Below, in pieces: positions 24,744 to 33,076 of a DNA stretch of 64,000 bases. Position 1 is the stretch's first letter. Every line of letters begins with the position of its first letter. The notes under the pieces are model-generated. The model did not search any database, was not told where the DNA came from, and saw only the letters and a list, made by a program, of their open reading frames with translations. A program made the translations under genes and the position numbers. Source of the DNA: Streptomyces sp. NRRL S-31 (GTDB taxonomy: Bacteria; Actinomycetota; Actinomycetes; Streptomycetales; Streptomycetaceae); the NCBI RefSeq assembly GCF_000718775.1, contig NZ_JOCB01000011.1, positions 49,985 to 113,984 on the forward strand, in the 5' to 3' direction.

Positions 24744-25772
24744 ATGCCCCCTGCCACGACCCGGCCGGACACCGTCGGCTTCGTGATCCCCTACTTCGAC
24801 GACGGCTCGGCGTGGCGCCGGGACTGTCTTCGCTTAACCCTGGCCAGTCTAGAACGGCAGACGGATCCCGCGTGGTCCGCCTACCTGGTGGACGACGCCT
24901 CCCCCGCCCCGGACACCGCGGAGTTCCTGGCCGGCCTCGCCTCCTCCCAGTCCGGCTCCCTGACGGTGCTGCGCGCCCCGCGGAACGCCGGCGCCGGGCA
25001 GGCCAGGAACCTGGGCATCGAGGCCGCGCACCGGGACGGGCACGCGCTGCTGGCCTACCTGGACGCCGACGACCTGGCACACCCGGACCGGGTGGCCGCG
25101 GTGCGCGCCGCCTTCGCCGCCGACCCGGAGCTGGACTTCGCGTACAACGACGTCGCGTTCATCGACGAGCACGGCGCACCGTGGGACCCGGAGCGGCTGC
25201 TGCCCGGCCTGCGCATGCTCGACGAGCAGCAGCGGCTGCCCAAGCTGCGCGGCCGTGAGCGGTGGCGGGAGCAGGCCGTCGAGCGGGACAACATCGCCAT
25301 ACCGTCCGCGATGAACGTACGCACCGACCTGGCCTTGCGCGTCCCCTTCCCGGAGGTGCCGTTCTGCGAGGACGTGGCGACCCTCTTCCGCTACCTGGGC
25401 AGCGGAGCCAGGATCGACCACGTACCGGGTGTCCCGACCGGATACCGGGTGCCCCTGGAGGGCGGCAGCTCCTCCCGCAAGCAGTCCGGCGGGGTGGACG
25501 CGTTCAACCGGATGCGCTGCCGCAACGAACGCGCGGGGCTTGAGGAGGCCATCGCGACCGCCGTGCGGCGGGGTGCCGTCGACGAACGGACGGGCCGCGA
25601 GGTGCTGTGCCGCTACCTCATCCGCATCGGCCGTACGGTGAGCGCCGACGGGAGCCCGGAACTGGGCCGGTCCCAGCTGCGCCAGGCCCACGCACTCGAT
25701 CCGGAGACGTTCGCCGCCCACGCGACGGCGGCGGAACGCGCGGACCTCCCGGCCCCCTCGGCCGCCCGGTGA
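24744..25772 (+). CDS. GT2-family glycosyltransferase (contains a TTA codon)
   Basis: The protein has 342 residues with a GT-A fold: 'FVIPYFDD' at the N-terminus, LVDDAS near residue 50 for nucleotide binding, NAGAGQARNLGIE near 85, and the metal-binding LDADD near 108. 'PFCEDVATLFRYL' near 210 fits the acceptor/base (ED) region. It should be cytoplasmic and transfer a sugar from a nucleotide donor to a small acceptor. The gene starts 34 bases after the phosphatase and overlaps the transporter start (GTGA at 25769-25772), so the two are co-translated. Leu31 is encoded by TTA (24834-24836), followed by a rare CTA, so translation should depend on the developmental tRNA bldA. Donor and acceptor are unknown. 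Confidence 0.85.
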   Translation: MPPATTRPDTVGFVIPYFDDGSAWRRDCLRLTLASLERQTDPAWSAYLVDDASPAPDTAEFLAGLASSQSGSLTVLRAPRNAGAGQARNLGIEAAHRDGHALLAYLDADDLAHPDRVAAVRAAFAADPELDFAYNDVAFIDEHGAPWDPERLLPGLRMLDEQQRLPKLRGRERWREQAVERDNIAIPSAMNVRTDLALRVPFPEVPFCEDVATLFRYLGSGARIDHVPGVPTGYRVPLEGGSSSRKQSGGVDAFNRMRCRNERAGLEEAIATAVRRGAVDERTGREVLCRYLIRIGRTVSADGSPELGRSQLRQAHALDPETFAAHATAAERADLPAPSAAR

Positions 25773-27043
25773 ACGACGCCGAGCCCGACGAGATCCCGCC
25801 GTCGGCCGGGGGAGAGCATCCGTCGGCGGCGCACGCCCCTTCCGCCACCGTCCAGACCATGACCGGCGTCTACCTGTTCCTGGTCCACGGTGTCGTGGCC
25901 CTCGGCATGGGGCTGGTCCCCGCGCTGGTCACCACCTTCCGCACGGATTACGGGCTGACCGGCGCCCAGATCGCCAACATCCAGAATGTGAAGGACTTAG
26001 GGCTCATCACGGCGATGTTCGCCGGACCGGTCGTCCTGCGCCGGATCGGGGTCGCGTCGATGACCGCGCTGGCCGTCCTGGTGGCACTGGCGGGGTGCGT
26101 GGTGCTGATCACCGCGCGGAACCACCCCGGGGTGCTGGCCGGAGCCTTCCTGCACGGCGCGGCCTTCTCCCTGGGCGGTATGGCCACGGTCTCCTATCTG
26201 TTCCGGCTGCCCAGGCGCTACCACCGGATCTCCGCGCTGTACGCGATGTTCGGCGTGGCCAACTTCGTCGCGCCCTTCCTGGTCGGCCTCCTGGTGTCGC
26301 GTGACGGCGACTACCGGGCGGTGTACGCGGTCTTCGCGGCGGCGCTGACGGTGCTGGTCGCCTCGGGCATGGTGTTGCGCCGCTCCACCGGCCCGGCGGC
26401 CCTCGGCGACCCGGACCGCTCGGCGCAGCCCCGGCTGACCCTGGAACGGCTGCGCGCGTGGTTCCCGGACATCGCGGTGTACGCCGCGCTGATGGCGGGC
26501 GAGACCATCGTCGTGGCCTGGCTCACCTCACTGGGGCAGTACCGCTACGGACTCACCCTGTCCGAGGCGTCCTTCCTGCTGGCCCTGTTGTGGGTGACCC
26601 ACACGGTGGCCCGGCTGGCCGGGGACCTCCTCGTCAGGCACCTGTCCGTGCCCGCCGTCGTGCTCGGCGGCGTCACGCTGATCATCGTCGGTGACGTCCT
26701 GCTGTGCGCGGGCTCGCTGACCCTGGCCTACCTGGGCGTGGTGGTCTTCGCCGTCGGCGCGGCCCCCCTCGTCCCCGTCCACCAGGGCTGGGCACTGAGC
26801 CGGACCCCCGTCCGGCAGCACGGCTCGCTCAACGCGTCGCTCGGTGTCGGCTCGGCCGCCCTGACCACCGCGATGGTCTGGCTGACGGGTCTCGCCGTGG
26901 ACCTGGACACCCGCGGCCCCTTCCTCCTGTCGGCCGTCGGCTCGGCCGGCCTCGCCTGCTGGGCGCTGCGCTCGCGTCGCGGGAGCGCTCCCATTCGCAA
27001 GTCGCCGTCAGACGCGCAGGACGAAGGCGTCCTGACCGCGTGA
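25769..27043 (+). CDS. MFS transporter, probable product exporter (contains a TTA codon)
   Basis: The 424-residue protein starts at GTG 25769, overlapping the glycosyltransferase stop. The N-terminal 30 residues are polar, followed by about 12 hydrophobic segments beginning at 'MTGVYLFLVHGVVALGMG' and ending near residue 405, with a basic loop in the middle (about 205-225), the usual MFS 6+6 layout. Leu77 is encoded by TTA (25997-25999), the second TTA in this operon. Position between biosynthetic genes suggests export of the finished glycoside and perhaps self-protection. Uptake of a precursor cannot be excluded. Confidence 0.85.
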   Translation: MNDAEPDEIPPSAGGEHPSAAHAPSATVQTMTGVYLFLVHGVVALGMGLVPALVTTFRTDYGLTGAQIANIQNVKDLGLITAMFAGPVVLRRIGVASMTALAVLVALAGCVVLITARNHPGVLAGAFLHGAAFSLGGMATVSYLFRLPRRYHRISALYAMFGVANFVAPFLVGLLVSRDGDYRAVYAVFAAALTVLVASGMVLRRSTGPAALGDPDRSAQPRLTLERLRAWFPDIAVYAALMAGETIVVAWLTSLGQYRYGLTLSEASFLLALLWVTHTVARLAGDLLVRHLSVPAVVLGGVTLIIVGDVLLCAGSLTLAYLGVVVFAVGAAPLVPVHQGWALSRTPVRQHGSLNASLGVGSAALTTAMVWLTGLAVDLDTRGPFLLSAVGSAGLACWALRSRRGSAPIRKSPSDAQDEGVLTA

Positions 27044-27125
27044 CCCGCCGCGCGTGCGGACCGGCACGGGACACCGCGCGACACCAACGGCCCATCACAC
27101 CTGCCTGCTGCAAAGGGATTGCCTT

Positions 27126-28280
27126 ATGCGTGCGTACCTGATGTCCGGCCCCGGACACCTGGCTCTGGGAGAGGTCCCCGATCCGGTGTGCGGACCCGAC
27201 GAGGTCATCCTGCGAACGGAGGCCGTGTCCATCTGCTCCACCGACGTCTCCTACTTCCGGGGCCACCTCTTCCCCGAAACCTGGCCGCTGATCCCCGGGC
27301 ACGAGTACGTCGGGCAGGCGGTCCAGGTCGGCGCCGACCTCCGCGGTGTCGTGAGCGAGGGCGACCGGGTCTGCTACTGGGGCCAGACCGACTTCGGCGG
27401 CATGGCCGACTACCGGGTCATCCGCCCCCTGTTCGCCGATCGCGGCGCGGTCCGGGAGACCACCTGGTACACCCACCGGCACTTCCACGACTCCCACCAG
27501 GCCGCGGCCGTCGTCGTGCCGCCGGAGCTGCCCGGGCACCTCGCCACCGTGATCGAACCGCTCACCTCCGTGCTGCGCTCGCTGCTGCTGAACGCCCCGC
27601 GGCCCGGCGACGACTGCGTGCTGCTCGGCTGCGGACCGAGCGGCCTGCTGGCCCTCCAGGTGATGCTGCGGTACTTCGGCGTGCGCTCGGTGACCGTGCT
27701 CGATCTGAACGAGGCCCGGCTGGCCCGGGCGAAGGCGGCCGGCGCCACCACCGTGGTCAACCTCGCCCACCAGGTCCCGGAGGTCGAGGCGCTGATCGCC
27801 GAGTACGAGGACCAGCGCGCCGACTTCGTCTTCGACGCGCTCCCGCACCTGGACGCCCACGTGGGCCCGGACGCCCGCGAACTCGCCATGGGGCTGCTGC
27901 GGCCCGGCGGCGACTACGTCGTCTACGGCGCCGCCGGCCTGCCCCAGCAGCTCAGCTCCTGGATGATCCTCGCCAAGGGACTGCGGCTGAGGGCCACGCC
28001 CTTCGACGTCCGGGCGTTCTCCATGACCCGCTCCGCCCACGTCGCCCGGGTCGCGCTGGACCTCGTCGTACGCGGCGTCGTGGACGCCGGCGCGGTGGTG
28101 ACCTCACTGATCGCCTTCGAGGACGAGGACGGGGTGCGGGACGCCTTCGAGAACTACGGCCTCGACGGCGGCATGAAGGCGTCCATCACCACCGCGGCGC
28201 TGCCCGGTTCACCGGCCGTCCGGGAGGCGCCGCGCGAGACGGACGGCGACGTCCGGGAGACGAGCGGGTCCCTGCTGTGA
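27126..28280 (+). CDS. Zinc-type medium-chain alcohol/cyclitol dehydrogenase
   Basis: The protein has 384 residues. ATG 27126 is preceded by AAAGGG about 12 bases upstream. It has a GroES-like N-terminal half with a catalytic zinc set Cys37 (CSTD), His59 (GHE) and a probable Glu in 'IEPLTS'. A Rossmann motif 'LLGCGPSGLLALQ' lies near residues 165-177. The four-Cys structural zinc lobe of classical ADHs is absent. The family includes sorbitol, threonine and aminocyclitol (scyllo-inosamine-type) dehydrogenases, which oxidise a secondary alcohol to a ketone with NAD(P). Here it probably oxidises a sugar or cyclitol hydroxyl, paired with the Gfo/Idh/MocA enzyme two genes on. The stop overlaps the next start (GTGA), so it is translationally coupled. 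Confidence 0.85.
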   Translation: MRAYLMSGPGHLALGEVPDPVCGPDEVILRTEAVSICSTDVSYFRGHLFPETWPLIPGHEYVGQAVQVGADLRGVVSEGDRVCYWGQTDFGGMADYRVIRPLFADRGAVRETTWYTHRHFHDSHQAAAVVVPPELPGHLATVIEPLTSVLRSLLLNAPRPGDDCVLLGCGPSGLLALQVMLRYFGVRSVTVLDLNEARLARAKAAGATTVVNLAHQVPEVEALIAEYEDQRADFVFDALPHLDAHVGPDARELAMGLLRPGGDYVVYGAAGLPQQLSSWMILAKGLRLRATPFDVRAFSMTRSAHVARVALDLVVRGVVDAGAVVTSLIAFEDEDGVRDAFENYGLDGGMKASITTAALPGSPAVREAPRETDGDVRETSGSLL

Positions 28281-29620
28281 GCACCGCCTTCCGCCCGCCG
28301 GCCGCCGACGGCACCGCACCCGCCGCCGCGGCGGCCGCTGCCGCCGCCCACGCGCGGCACACGCTGGCCGCCAACCACCGCACCGGCACCGACCACGGCC
28401 TGGGTTACGACTTCACCTGTCCCTCGCCGGACAGCTACCCCTTCCAATGGGCCTGGGACAGCTGCTACCACGCCATCGCCCTGAGCCGGGTCGATCCGGC
28501 GCGGGCCGCCGCCGAGATCGACAGTCTGCTGCACGGTCTCACCCCCGACGGCTTCCTGCCGCACATGCTCCTGTGGCAGCGGGACCTGCGCGCCCGGGCG
28601 ACCGAGGACTTCCGGATCGCGCTGTGGGACGGCTGGACCTCGATCACCGTCGCACCGCCCGTCCTGGCCAGAGCGATCGAACGAGTGTACGAGGAAGGTG
28701 GAGACCGGACCTGGCTGGCCTCGGTGCTGCCCCGGGCCGAAGCGTTCTTCGACTGGCTGGACCGCCGACGCGCCCTGCCGAACGGTCTGCCGGCCATCCA
28801 CCAGCCGGACGAGTCCGGCCTCGACTCCAGCAGCAAGTACGACGCGGCGCTGGGCATCGCGGATGCCCCGGCCGCCGAGGTCGCCGACCGGTGGCACCAG
28901 GCCATGCGCGAGCTGCTCCGGCACTACCAGCCCAGCCGCAGCCCCGACTCCGTCCCCACCGGACCCGGCGCCTTCCACTGGGTCGACGTCCTGTTCGGCA
29001 CGGTGTACGCCGACGGGCTGGCCGCCCTGTCCCGGCTGCGGGCCGCCCTCGACCCGGCCGACCCCGCGGCGGACGTCCACGCCCGGCGCGCGGCCCGGGT
29101 GACGAATGCGCTGGTGGCGGAGTGCTGGGACGAGGAGGCGGGCGCGTTCTGGGACATCGACCTGCGCTCCGGCGAGCCGCAGAAGGTGCTCACCGTCTCC
29201 TCGCTCTTCCCGATCCTGCTGGACGGCGTCCCCGACCGGCTCGCGCAGCGCGTCATCGACGAACACCTGCTGAATCCCGAGCGGTTCTGGCTCACGTACC
29301 CGGTTCCCAGCGTCTCGGCGGACGAGCCGACGTTCGACCCGCACTTCGAGACCGGGGCGATCTTCCGCGGATCGAGCTGGGTCAACCTCAACTGGTACCT
29401 GTACGGGGGCCTGCGCGCCCGCGGACGGCACGAGGCGGCCCGCGAACTGGCCCACCGCACCCTCCGGATGGCGGCGCTGTCCGGGATGCGGGAGTGCTAC
29501 GACCCGCACACCGGAGCGGGGCAGGGGGCGACCTCCTTCGGCTGGAGCTCCCTCGTACTCGACCTGATGGCGGCGGAAGGCATGGCGGCGGACGGCACGG
29601 CGGGGGAGGAGCGGGCATGA
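28277..29620 (+). CDS. Trehalase/MGH1-like (alpha/alpha)6 glycoside hydrolase
   Basis: The 447-residue protein starts at GTG 28277 inside the previous stop. After an Ala-rich leader (about residues 13-30) the sequence reads as repeated helix pairs. It includes 'PFQWAWDSCYHAIALSRVD', 'GFLPHMLLWQRD', 'GLDSSSKYD' and a C-terminal 'FRGSSWVNLNWYLYGGL', typical of the GH15/GH37/GH63 (glycogen-debranching or MGH1-type) catalytic barrel. No signal peptide is seen, so it is cytoplasmic. In the pathway it could trim a glycosidic intermediate, remove a protecting sugar, or act on trehalose-type or glucosylglycerate-type substrates. Activity is not provable from sequence. Its ATGA overlap with the next gene indicates a coupled role. 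Confidence 0.75.
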   Translation: MSTAFRPPAADGTAPAAAAAAAAAHARHTLAANHRTGTDHGLGYDFTCPSPDSYPFQWAWDSCYHAIALSRVDPARAAAEIDSLLHGLTPDGFLPHMLLWQRDLRARATEDFRIALWDGWTSITVAPPVLARAIERVYEEGGDRTWLASVLPRAEAFFDWLDRRRALPNGLPAIHQPDESGLDSSSKYDAALGIADAPAAEVADRWHQAMRELLRHYQPSRSPDSVPTGPGAFHWVDVLFGTVYADGLAALSRLRAALDPADPAADVHARRAARVTNALVAECWDEEAGAFWDIDLRSGEPQKVLTVSSLFPILLDGVPDRLAQRVIDEHLLNPERFWLTYPVPSVSADEPTFDPHFETGAIFRGSSWVNLNWYLYGGLRARGRHEAARELAHRTLRMAALSGMRECYDPHTGAGQGATSFGWSSLVLDLMAAEGMAADGTAGEERA

Positions 29621-30627
29621 CGTCGACGACCGAGACCACCGTCGGCTGGGGGTTCCTGGGCGCCGGCCACATCGCCACGGCCAGCCTGGGACCGGCGCTG
29701 CGCGGCCTGGCGGGCACCGAACTGCGCGCCGCCGCCGGACGTGACCCGGGGCGCGCCGCCGCCCTGGGCGCGGTGGCCGCCCACACCGACTACGCCGCCC
29801 TCCTAGCGGACGACACGGTGGACGTGGTCTACATCGCCCTGCACAACAGCGTCCACGCGGAGTGGGCCGTACGGGCACTGGAGTCCGGCAAGCACGTGCT
29901 GTGCGAGAAGCCGCTCGGCCTGTCCGCCGACGAGGTGAAGGACATGACCGACGCCGCCCGGGCGGCGGACCGGCTCCTGGTGGAGGCCGCCTGGAACCGC
30001 TGGCACCCCCGGACCCGGGACATCGCCCGGCTGCTGGCCCAGGGCGTCATCGGCGAGGTCCGGCACGTCGAGGCCGTCTTCGACGGGGCCGACCCGGACC
30101 GGCACAACTACCGTCGCGACGCCGCGCTCGGCGGCGGTGCCCTGCTGGACGTGGGCTGCTACGCCGTCAGCGCGATCCTGGCGGCCCACGACTGGGCGGC
30201 GCCCACGGTCACCGCGGTGCGCCGTGAGACCTGGCCGGAAGGGTCCGCGGACCGCCGTACCCGCGCGGAGCTGCGGTTCGACCGGGGCACCGCCGGCCTG
30301 CTGGCGTCCCTCACGGGCACCGGGCAGGAAGCACTGGCGATCACGGGAACCGCGGGCACCCTGCACGCCGACCGCCCGTTCACCGCGGGCCGCGAGCCGG
30401 CCGGGCTGTGGGTGAGGACGGCGGCCGGCACCGACGTACGGCGCTACCCGCCAGTCGATCCCTACGCGCTCATGGCGGCCGAGGTGACGCGCGCCGTCCG
30501 CGGCGATGCGTCGGCGTACCTGGTGCCGCTGGAGGAGTCGCTGGCCGTGGCGGAGGCGATGGACGCGATTCGGCGCGCGCCGTCCGCCGGAGACATCGAC
30601 GCCCCCGACGTCGTCCTCCGCGCCTGA
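29617..30627 (+). CDS. Gfo/Idh/MocA-family NAD(P)-dependent oxidoreductase
   Basis: The 336-residue protein starts at ATG 29617 overlapping the preceding stop (ATGA). The N-terminal Rossmann domain has 'GFLGAGHIA' (about 12-20), and the catalytic EKP lies at residues 97-99. The C-terminal alpha/beta domain includes 'GGGALLDVGCYAV', where family members carry substrate-contacting Asp/Tyr residues. Known relatives oxidise or reduce sugars, inositols and their amino derivatives. With the zinc dehydrogenase it makes a redox pair, suggesting epimerisation or keto-formation on a sugar or cyclitol ring. Substrate is unknown. Confidence 0.85.
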   Translation: MTSTTETTVGWGFLGAGHIATASLGPALRGLAGTELRAAAGRDPGRAAALGAVAAHTDYAALLADDTVDVVYIALHNSVHAEWAVRALESGKHVLCEKPLGLSADEVKDMTDAARAADRLLVEAAWNRWHPRTRDIARLLAQGVIGEVRHVEAVFDGADPDRHNYRRDAALGGGALLDVGCYAVSAILAAHDWAAPTVTAVRRETWPEGSADRRTRAELRFDRGTAGLLASLTGTGQEALAITGTAGTLHADRPFTAGREPAGLWVRTAAGTDVRRYPPVDPYALMAAEVTRAVRGDASAYLVPLEESLAVAEAMDAIRRAPSAGDIDAPDVVLRA

Positions 30628-30634
30628 AGCGACC

Positions 30635-30760
30635 CTGAACCGCTTCCCCCGGCCGCTTCCCCCGGTCCGCTCTCTCCGGTCCGCTCTCCCCGACCCGATT
30701 CTCCCGATCCGCTTTCCCCTGATCCGCTTTCCCCCGATCCGCGTTCTTTCGAACCGAACC
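30635..30760 (+). repeat. Pyrimidine-rich imperfect tandem repeat in leader of the carbamoyltransferase gene
   Basis: About seven units of roughly 14-16 bp, close to CCCGATCCGCTTTCCC, fill the gap between 30627 and 30781. A related motif recurs near 37045-37078. The run ends just before a GGAGG site. It has no coding potential. It may be a multi-site operator or a replication-slippage tract. Confidence 0.7.
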
Positions 30761-30780
30761 GCGTTCCCCTGGAGGAATTC

Positions 30781-32343
30781 ATGCTGATAGTGGCGTTCAA
30801 GCCCGGGCACGACGGCTGCATGGCGGCCATCCGAGACGGCGAGCTGCTCTACTCCCTGGAGTCCGAGAAGGACTCCTTCGCCCGCTACTCCTTCCTCACC
30901 CCCACCACCGTCCTGGAACTGGCCGAGCGGCTGGACGCGATCCCCGACGTCATCGCGGTCGGCGGCTGGCAGGAGACGGGCATCAACATCCGGGGTGTCG
31001 AGGGCGCGGGGTACACCGGCACCGACTCCGTCATCCTCCGGGAGAGCAGGTTCTTCGGGAAGAAGGTGCAGTACTTCTCCTCCTCCCACGAGCGCTCCCA
31101 CATCATGGGCGGCATCGGAATGGCCCCCGCGGAGCGGCACCCGCTCCAGGCCGTCCTCGTCTGGGAGGGGCTCACCGGCAAGTTCTTCCTCGTCGACGAC
31201 GCGTACCGGGTCGTGCGGACCATCGACGTGATGACGCAGCCCGGAGCCAAGTACGCGGCCCTCTTCGCCATCTGCGACCCCACCTTCGCCGCCGCCGGCA
31301 GCATCCCCCGGCTCAGCGACGCGGGCAAGCTCATGGCGCTCGCGGCCCACGCCGACCCCGGCGACGCGGACGCCGACATCACCGCCGCGATCGACCGTCT
31401 GCTGAAGCTCGACAACGTCTACCCGGTGCCGAAGGAGGAGTTCCGCGACACCCCGCTGTTCGACTGCGGCGTGACCTCCGCCGTCGGCACGACGGCCGCG
31501 GCGCTGCTCACCGAGCGCATGTTCCGGATCTTCGCCGACACCGCGATCCGTGAGCTGCCGCAGGGCATACCGCTGCGGATCGCCGGCGGCTGCGGCCTCA
31601 ACTGCGACTGGAACGCGGAATGGGCCGACCTCGGTCACTTCAGCGAGGTCTTCGTACCGCCGTGCGCCAACGACACCGGCTCCGCGATCGGTACCGGCAT
31701 CGACGCCCTCGCCACCCTCACCGGCAGCCCGCACATCTCGTGGAACGTCTACAGCGGGCTGGAGTTCGTCCGGGACCAGGTGCCCGACCCCTCCCGCTGG
31801 GCCCACCGCCGCCTCGACCACGACGCGCTCTCCGCGGCGCTCGCCGCCGGACGCGTGGTGGCCTGGGTCCAGGGCCGGTGGGAGATCGGCCCGCGGGCGC
31901 TGGGCAACCGCTCGCTGCTCGCCGACGCCTCCTCCGCGGCCAGCAAGGACCGGCTGAACGAGATCAAGCAGCGTGAGGACTACCGGCCGATCGCGCCCGC
32001 CGCCCGGGTGGAGGACCTGGCGGCCGCGTTCGACAAGGACTTCGAGGACCCGTACATGCTCTACTTCCGCAGGGTCCGCGACACACGTCTGAAGGCGGTG
32101 ACCCACGTGGACGGCTCGGCGCGGGTCCAGACCGTCTCCGAGCAGACCAACGCGGAGCTGCACCGGCTGCTGGGGGCCGTCGCGTCCCGCTCGGGCACCG
32201 GCGTGCTCTGCAACACCAGCCTCAACTTCAACGGGCACGGCTTCATCAACCGCACGTCCGACCTCGTCGCGTACTGCGAGGCGCGCGGGGTGGACGACAT
32301 GGTGATCGGGAACGACTGGTACCACCGGGCCGGGGGTGCGTGA
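30781..32343 (+). CDS. CmcH/NodU/TobZ-family O-carbamoyltransferase
   Basis: The 520-residue protein starts at ATG 30781 with a strong GGAGG site. The N-terminal Kae1/ASKHA-like half begins 'MLIVAFKPGHDG' and holds the metal-binding HERSH (His103 and His107). 'GGCGLNCDWN' follows near residue 265. The C-terminal YrdC-like half has 'GRWEIGPRALGNRSLLADA' near 363 and 'CNTSLN' near 480. Length, start and motif spacing fit the hydroxymethyl-cephem carbamoyltransferase (CmcH) branch especially well (from memory). The enzyme uses carbamoyl phosphate and ATP to form carbamoyl adenylate and transfers carbamoyl to a hydroxyl. No beta-lactam genes are present, so the acceptor is probably the sugar or cyclitol made by the upstream operon (inference). 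Confidence 0.9.
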   Translation: MLIVAFKPGHDGCMAAIRDGELLYSLESEKDSFARYSFLTPTTVLELAERLDAIPDVIAVGGWQETGINIRGVEGAGYTGTDSVILRESRFFGKKVQYFSSSHERSHIMGGIGMAPAERHPLQAVLVWEGLTGKFFLVDDAYRVVRTIDVMTQPGAKYAALFAICDPTFAAAGSIPRLSDAGKLMALAAHADPGDADADITAAIDRLLKLDNVYPVPKEEFRDTPLFDCGVTSAVGTTAAALLTERMFRIFADTAIRELPQGIPLRIAGGCGLNCDWNAEWADLGHFSEVFVPPCANDTGSAIGTGIDALATLTGSPHISWNVYSGLEFVRDQVPDPSRWAHRRLDHDALSAALAAGRVVAWVQGRWEIGPRALGNRSLLADASSAASKDRLNEIKQREDYRPIAPAARVEDLAAAFDKDFEDPYMLYFRRVRDTRLKAVTHVDGSARVQTVSEQTNAELHRLLGAVASRSGTGVLCNTSLNFNGHGFINRTSDLVAYCEARGVDDMVIGNDWYHRAGGA

Positions 32344-32359
32344 GCGGATCCCCCGACGC

Positions 32360-32384
32360 GTCCGGCCGCCGTCGGCGGCCGGAC
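32360..32384 (+). terminator. Intrinsic hairpin after the carbamoyltransferase gene
   Basis: A perfect 11-bp stem (32360-32370 with 32374-32384) with a 3-base loop lies 16 bases after the stop at 32343. No T-run follows, which is usual for Streptomyces terminators. Confidence 0.8.
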
Positions 32385-32385
32385 A

Positions 32386-32431
32386 CCGCGCCACGCGGGG
32401 CACCAGGGCGACCTGGTCCCGCGTGGCGCGG
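32386..32431. terminator. Second, larger hairpin (14-bp stem with inner stem)
   Basis: 32386-32399 pairs with 32418-32431 over 14 bp, and an inner ACCAGG (32402-32407) pairs with CCTGGT (32412-32417). Placed right behind the first hairpin, it would insulate the operon on both strands. Confidence 0.75.
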
Positions 32432-32536
32432 GCGCGCGCCGGACGGCCCGGGCCACGCGACGGCCGGCCGGGGCGCGTCCGGCCCCGGGCAAGGCGTCCC
32501 GGGGAAGCTCGCGCAGCACTGCCACCCAGTCCGCGC

Positions 32537-32659
32537 GGACTTGACGTCCCCGAGGTGGTGGCCGACGAACAGCACGCCGAGCCCGCGGTCGCGGAGCCGC
32601 TCGATGAGGACGAGGAACCGCGCGGTCCGCCGGATGCCCAGGGCCGCTGTGGTGCTCGG
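32537..32659 (-). pseudogene. Remnant of a sugar ABC-transporter ATP-binding protein
   Basis: On the minus strand 41 codons read in frame as a fragment containing 'TTAALGIRRTARFLVLIE' followed by 'RLRDRGLGVLFVGHHLGDVK'. This matches the stretch after Walker B, through the D-loop to the switch histidine, in carbohydrate ABC ATPases. No Walker A, signature motif or start is found on either side, and similarity stops abruptly. I read it as a decayed gene fragment, perhaps from a deletion between the two clusters. Confidence 0.55.
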
Positions 32660-32747
32660 GGGTCCGGGCGGTCCTCACCTCGGCCCCCCGCGGGGCATCA
32701 GGACGGCCGTGAGCCGGTGGCATCTCTGCACGAACAGGAGAAGTCGT

Positions 32748-32760
32748 TGCCCTTTCGGGT
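32748..32760 (-). promoter_or_regulatory. Copy 1 of an intergenic CCCGAAAGGGCA motif
   Basis: The minus strand reads ACCCGAAAGGGCA. The same core occurs at 34905-34918 and 59614-59627, each time in intergenic DNA. It is a candidate regulator-binding site. Confidence 0.4.
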
Positions 32761-32842
32761 CGGCTGAAAGTGCATGGCGAGGACTGTTCGAACAATGGCT
32801 GTGATCGTGATCGGAATTTCCCTCTTCTGACGATTGGTCACG

Positions 32843-33076
32843 ATGTCCACGCAGTACAGTCATGCGGAGAAAGTCAGTCACCTGCTCCGATGGGCGGCCG
32901 GCTGGAACGGTGACACGGCCGGTGAAAGCATGTGGTCCTATTCGCTCGGACTGGGTGGCTCCCATGCCCTTCTGAACGGCTGGTTCAAGAATTCGAGAAT
33001 CAGACAGTCGCTCACCGCCGAGGAACGCAGACTGCTGGAAATGGCGTTGAGCAGGTCGACGCGAAGACGGCGCTGA
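32843..33076 (+). CDS. Small hypothetical protein (doubtful)
   Basis: This 77-residue ORF starts at ATG 32843; a TTG nine bases upstream is an alternative. Codons are less G/C-biased at position 3 than in neighbouring genes, and no good ribosome binding site is seen. The sequence has a Trp/Gly-rich centre ('LLRWAAGWNGDT', 'MWSYSLGLGGSHALL') and a basic, helical C-terminus ('LTAEERRLLEMAL', then Arg-rich). I recognise no family. It may be a genuine short gene of foreign composition or a remnant in the decayed spacer that also holds an ABC-ATPase fragment. Confidence 0.35.
   Translation: MSTQYSHAEKVSHLLRWAAGWNGDTAGESMWSYSLGLGGSHALLNGWFKNSRIRQSLTAEERRLLEMALSRSTRRRR

Noticed and set aside
30781..32343. 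A cephamycin-type beta-lactam cluster
   Set aside because: Only the carbamoyltransferase resembles that pathway. No ACV synthetase, IPNS, expandase or methoxylation genes are present.
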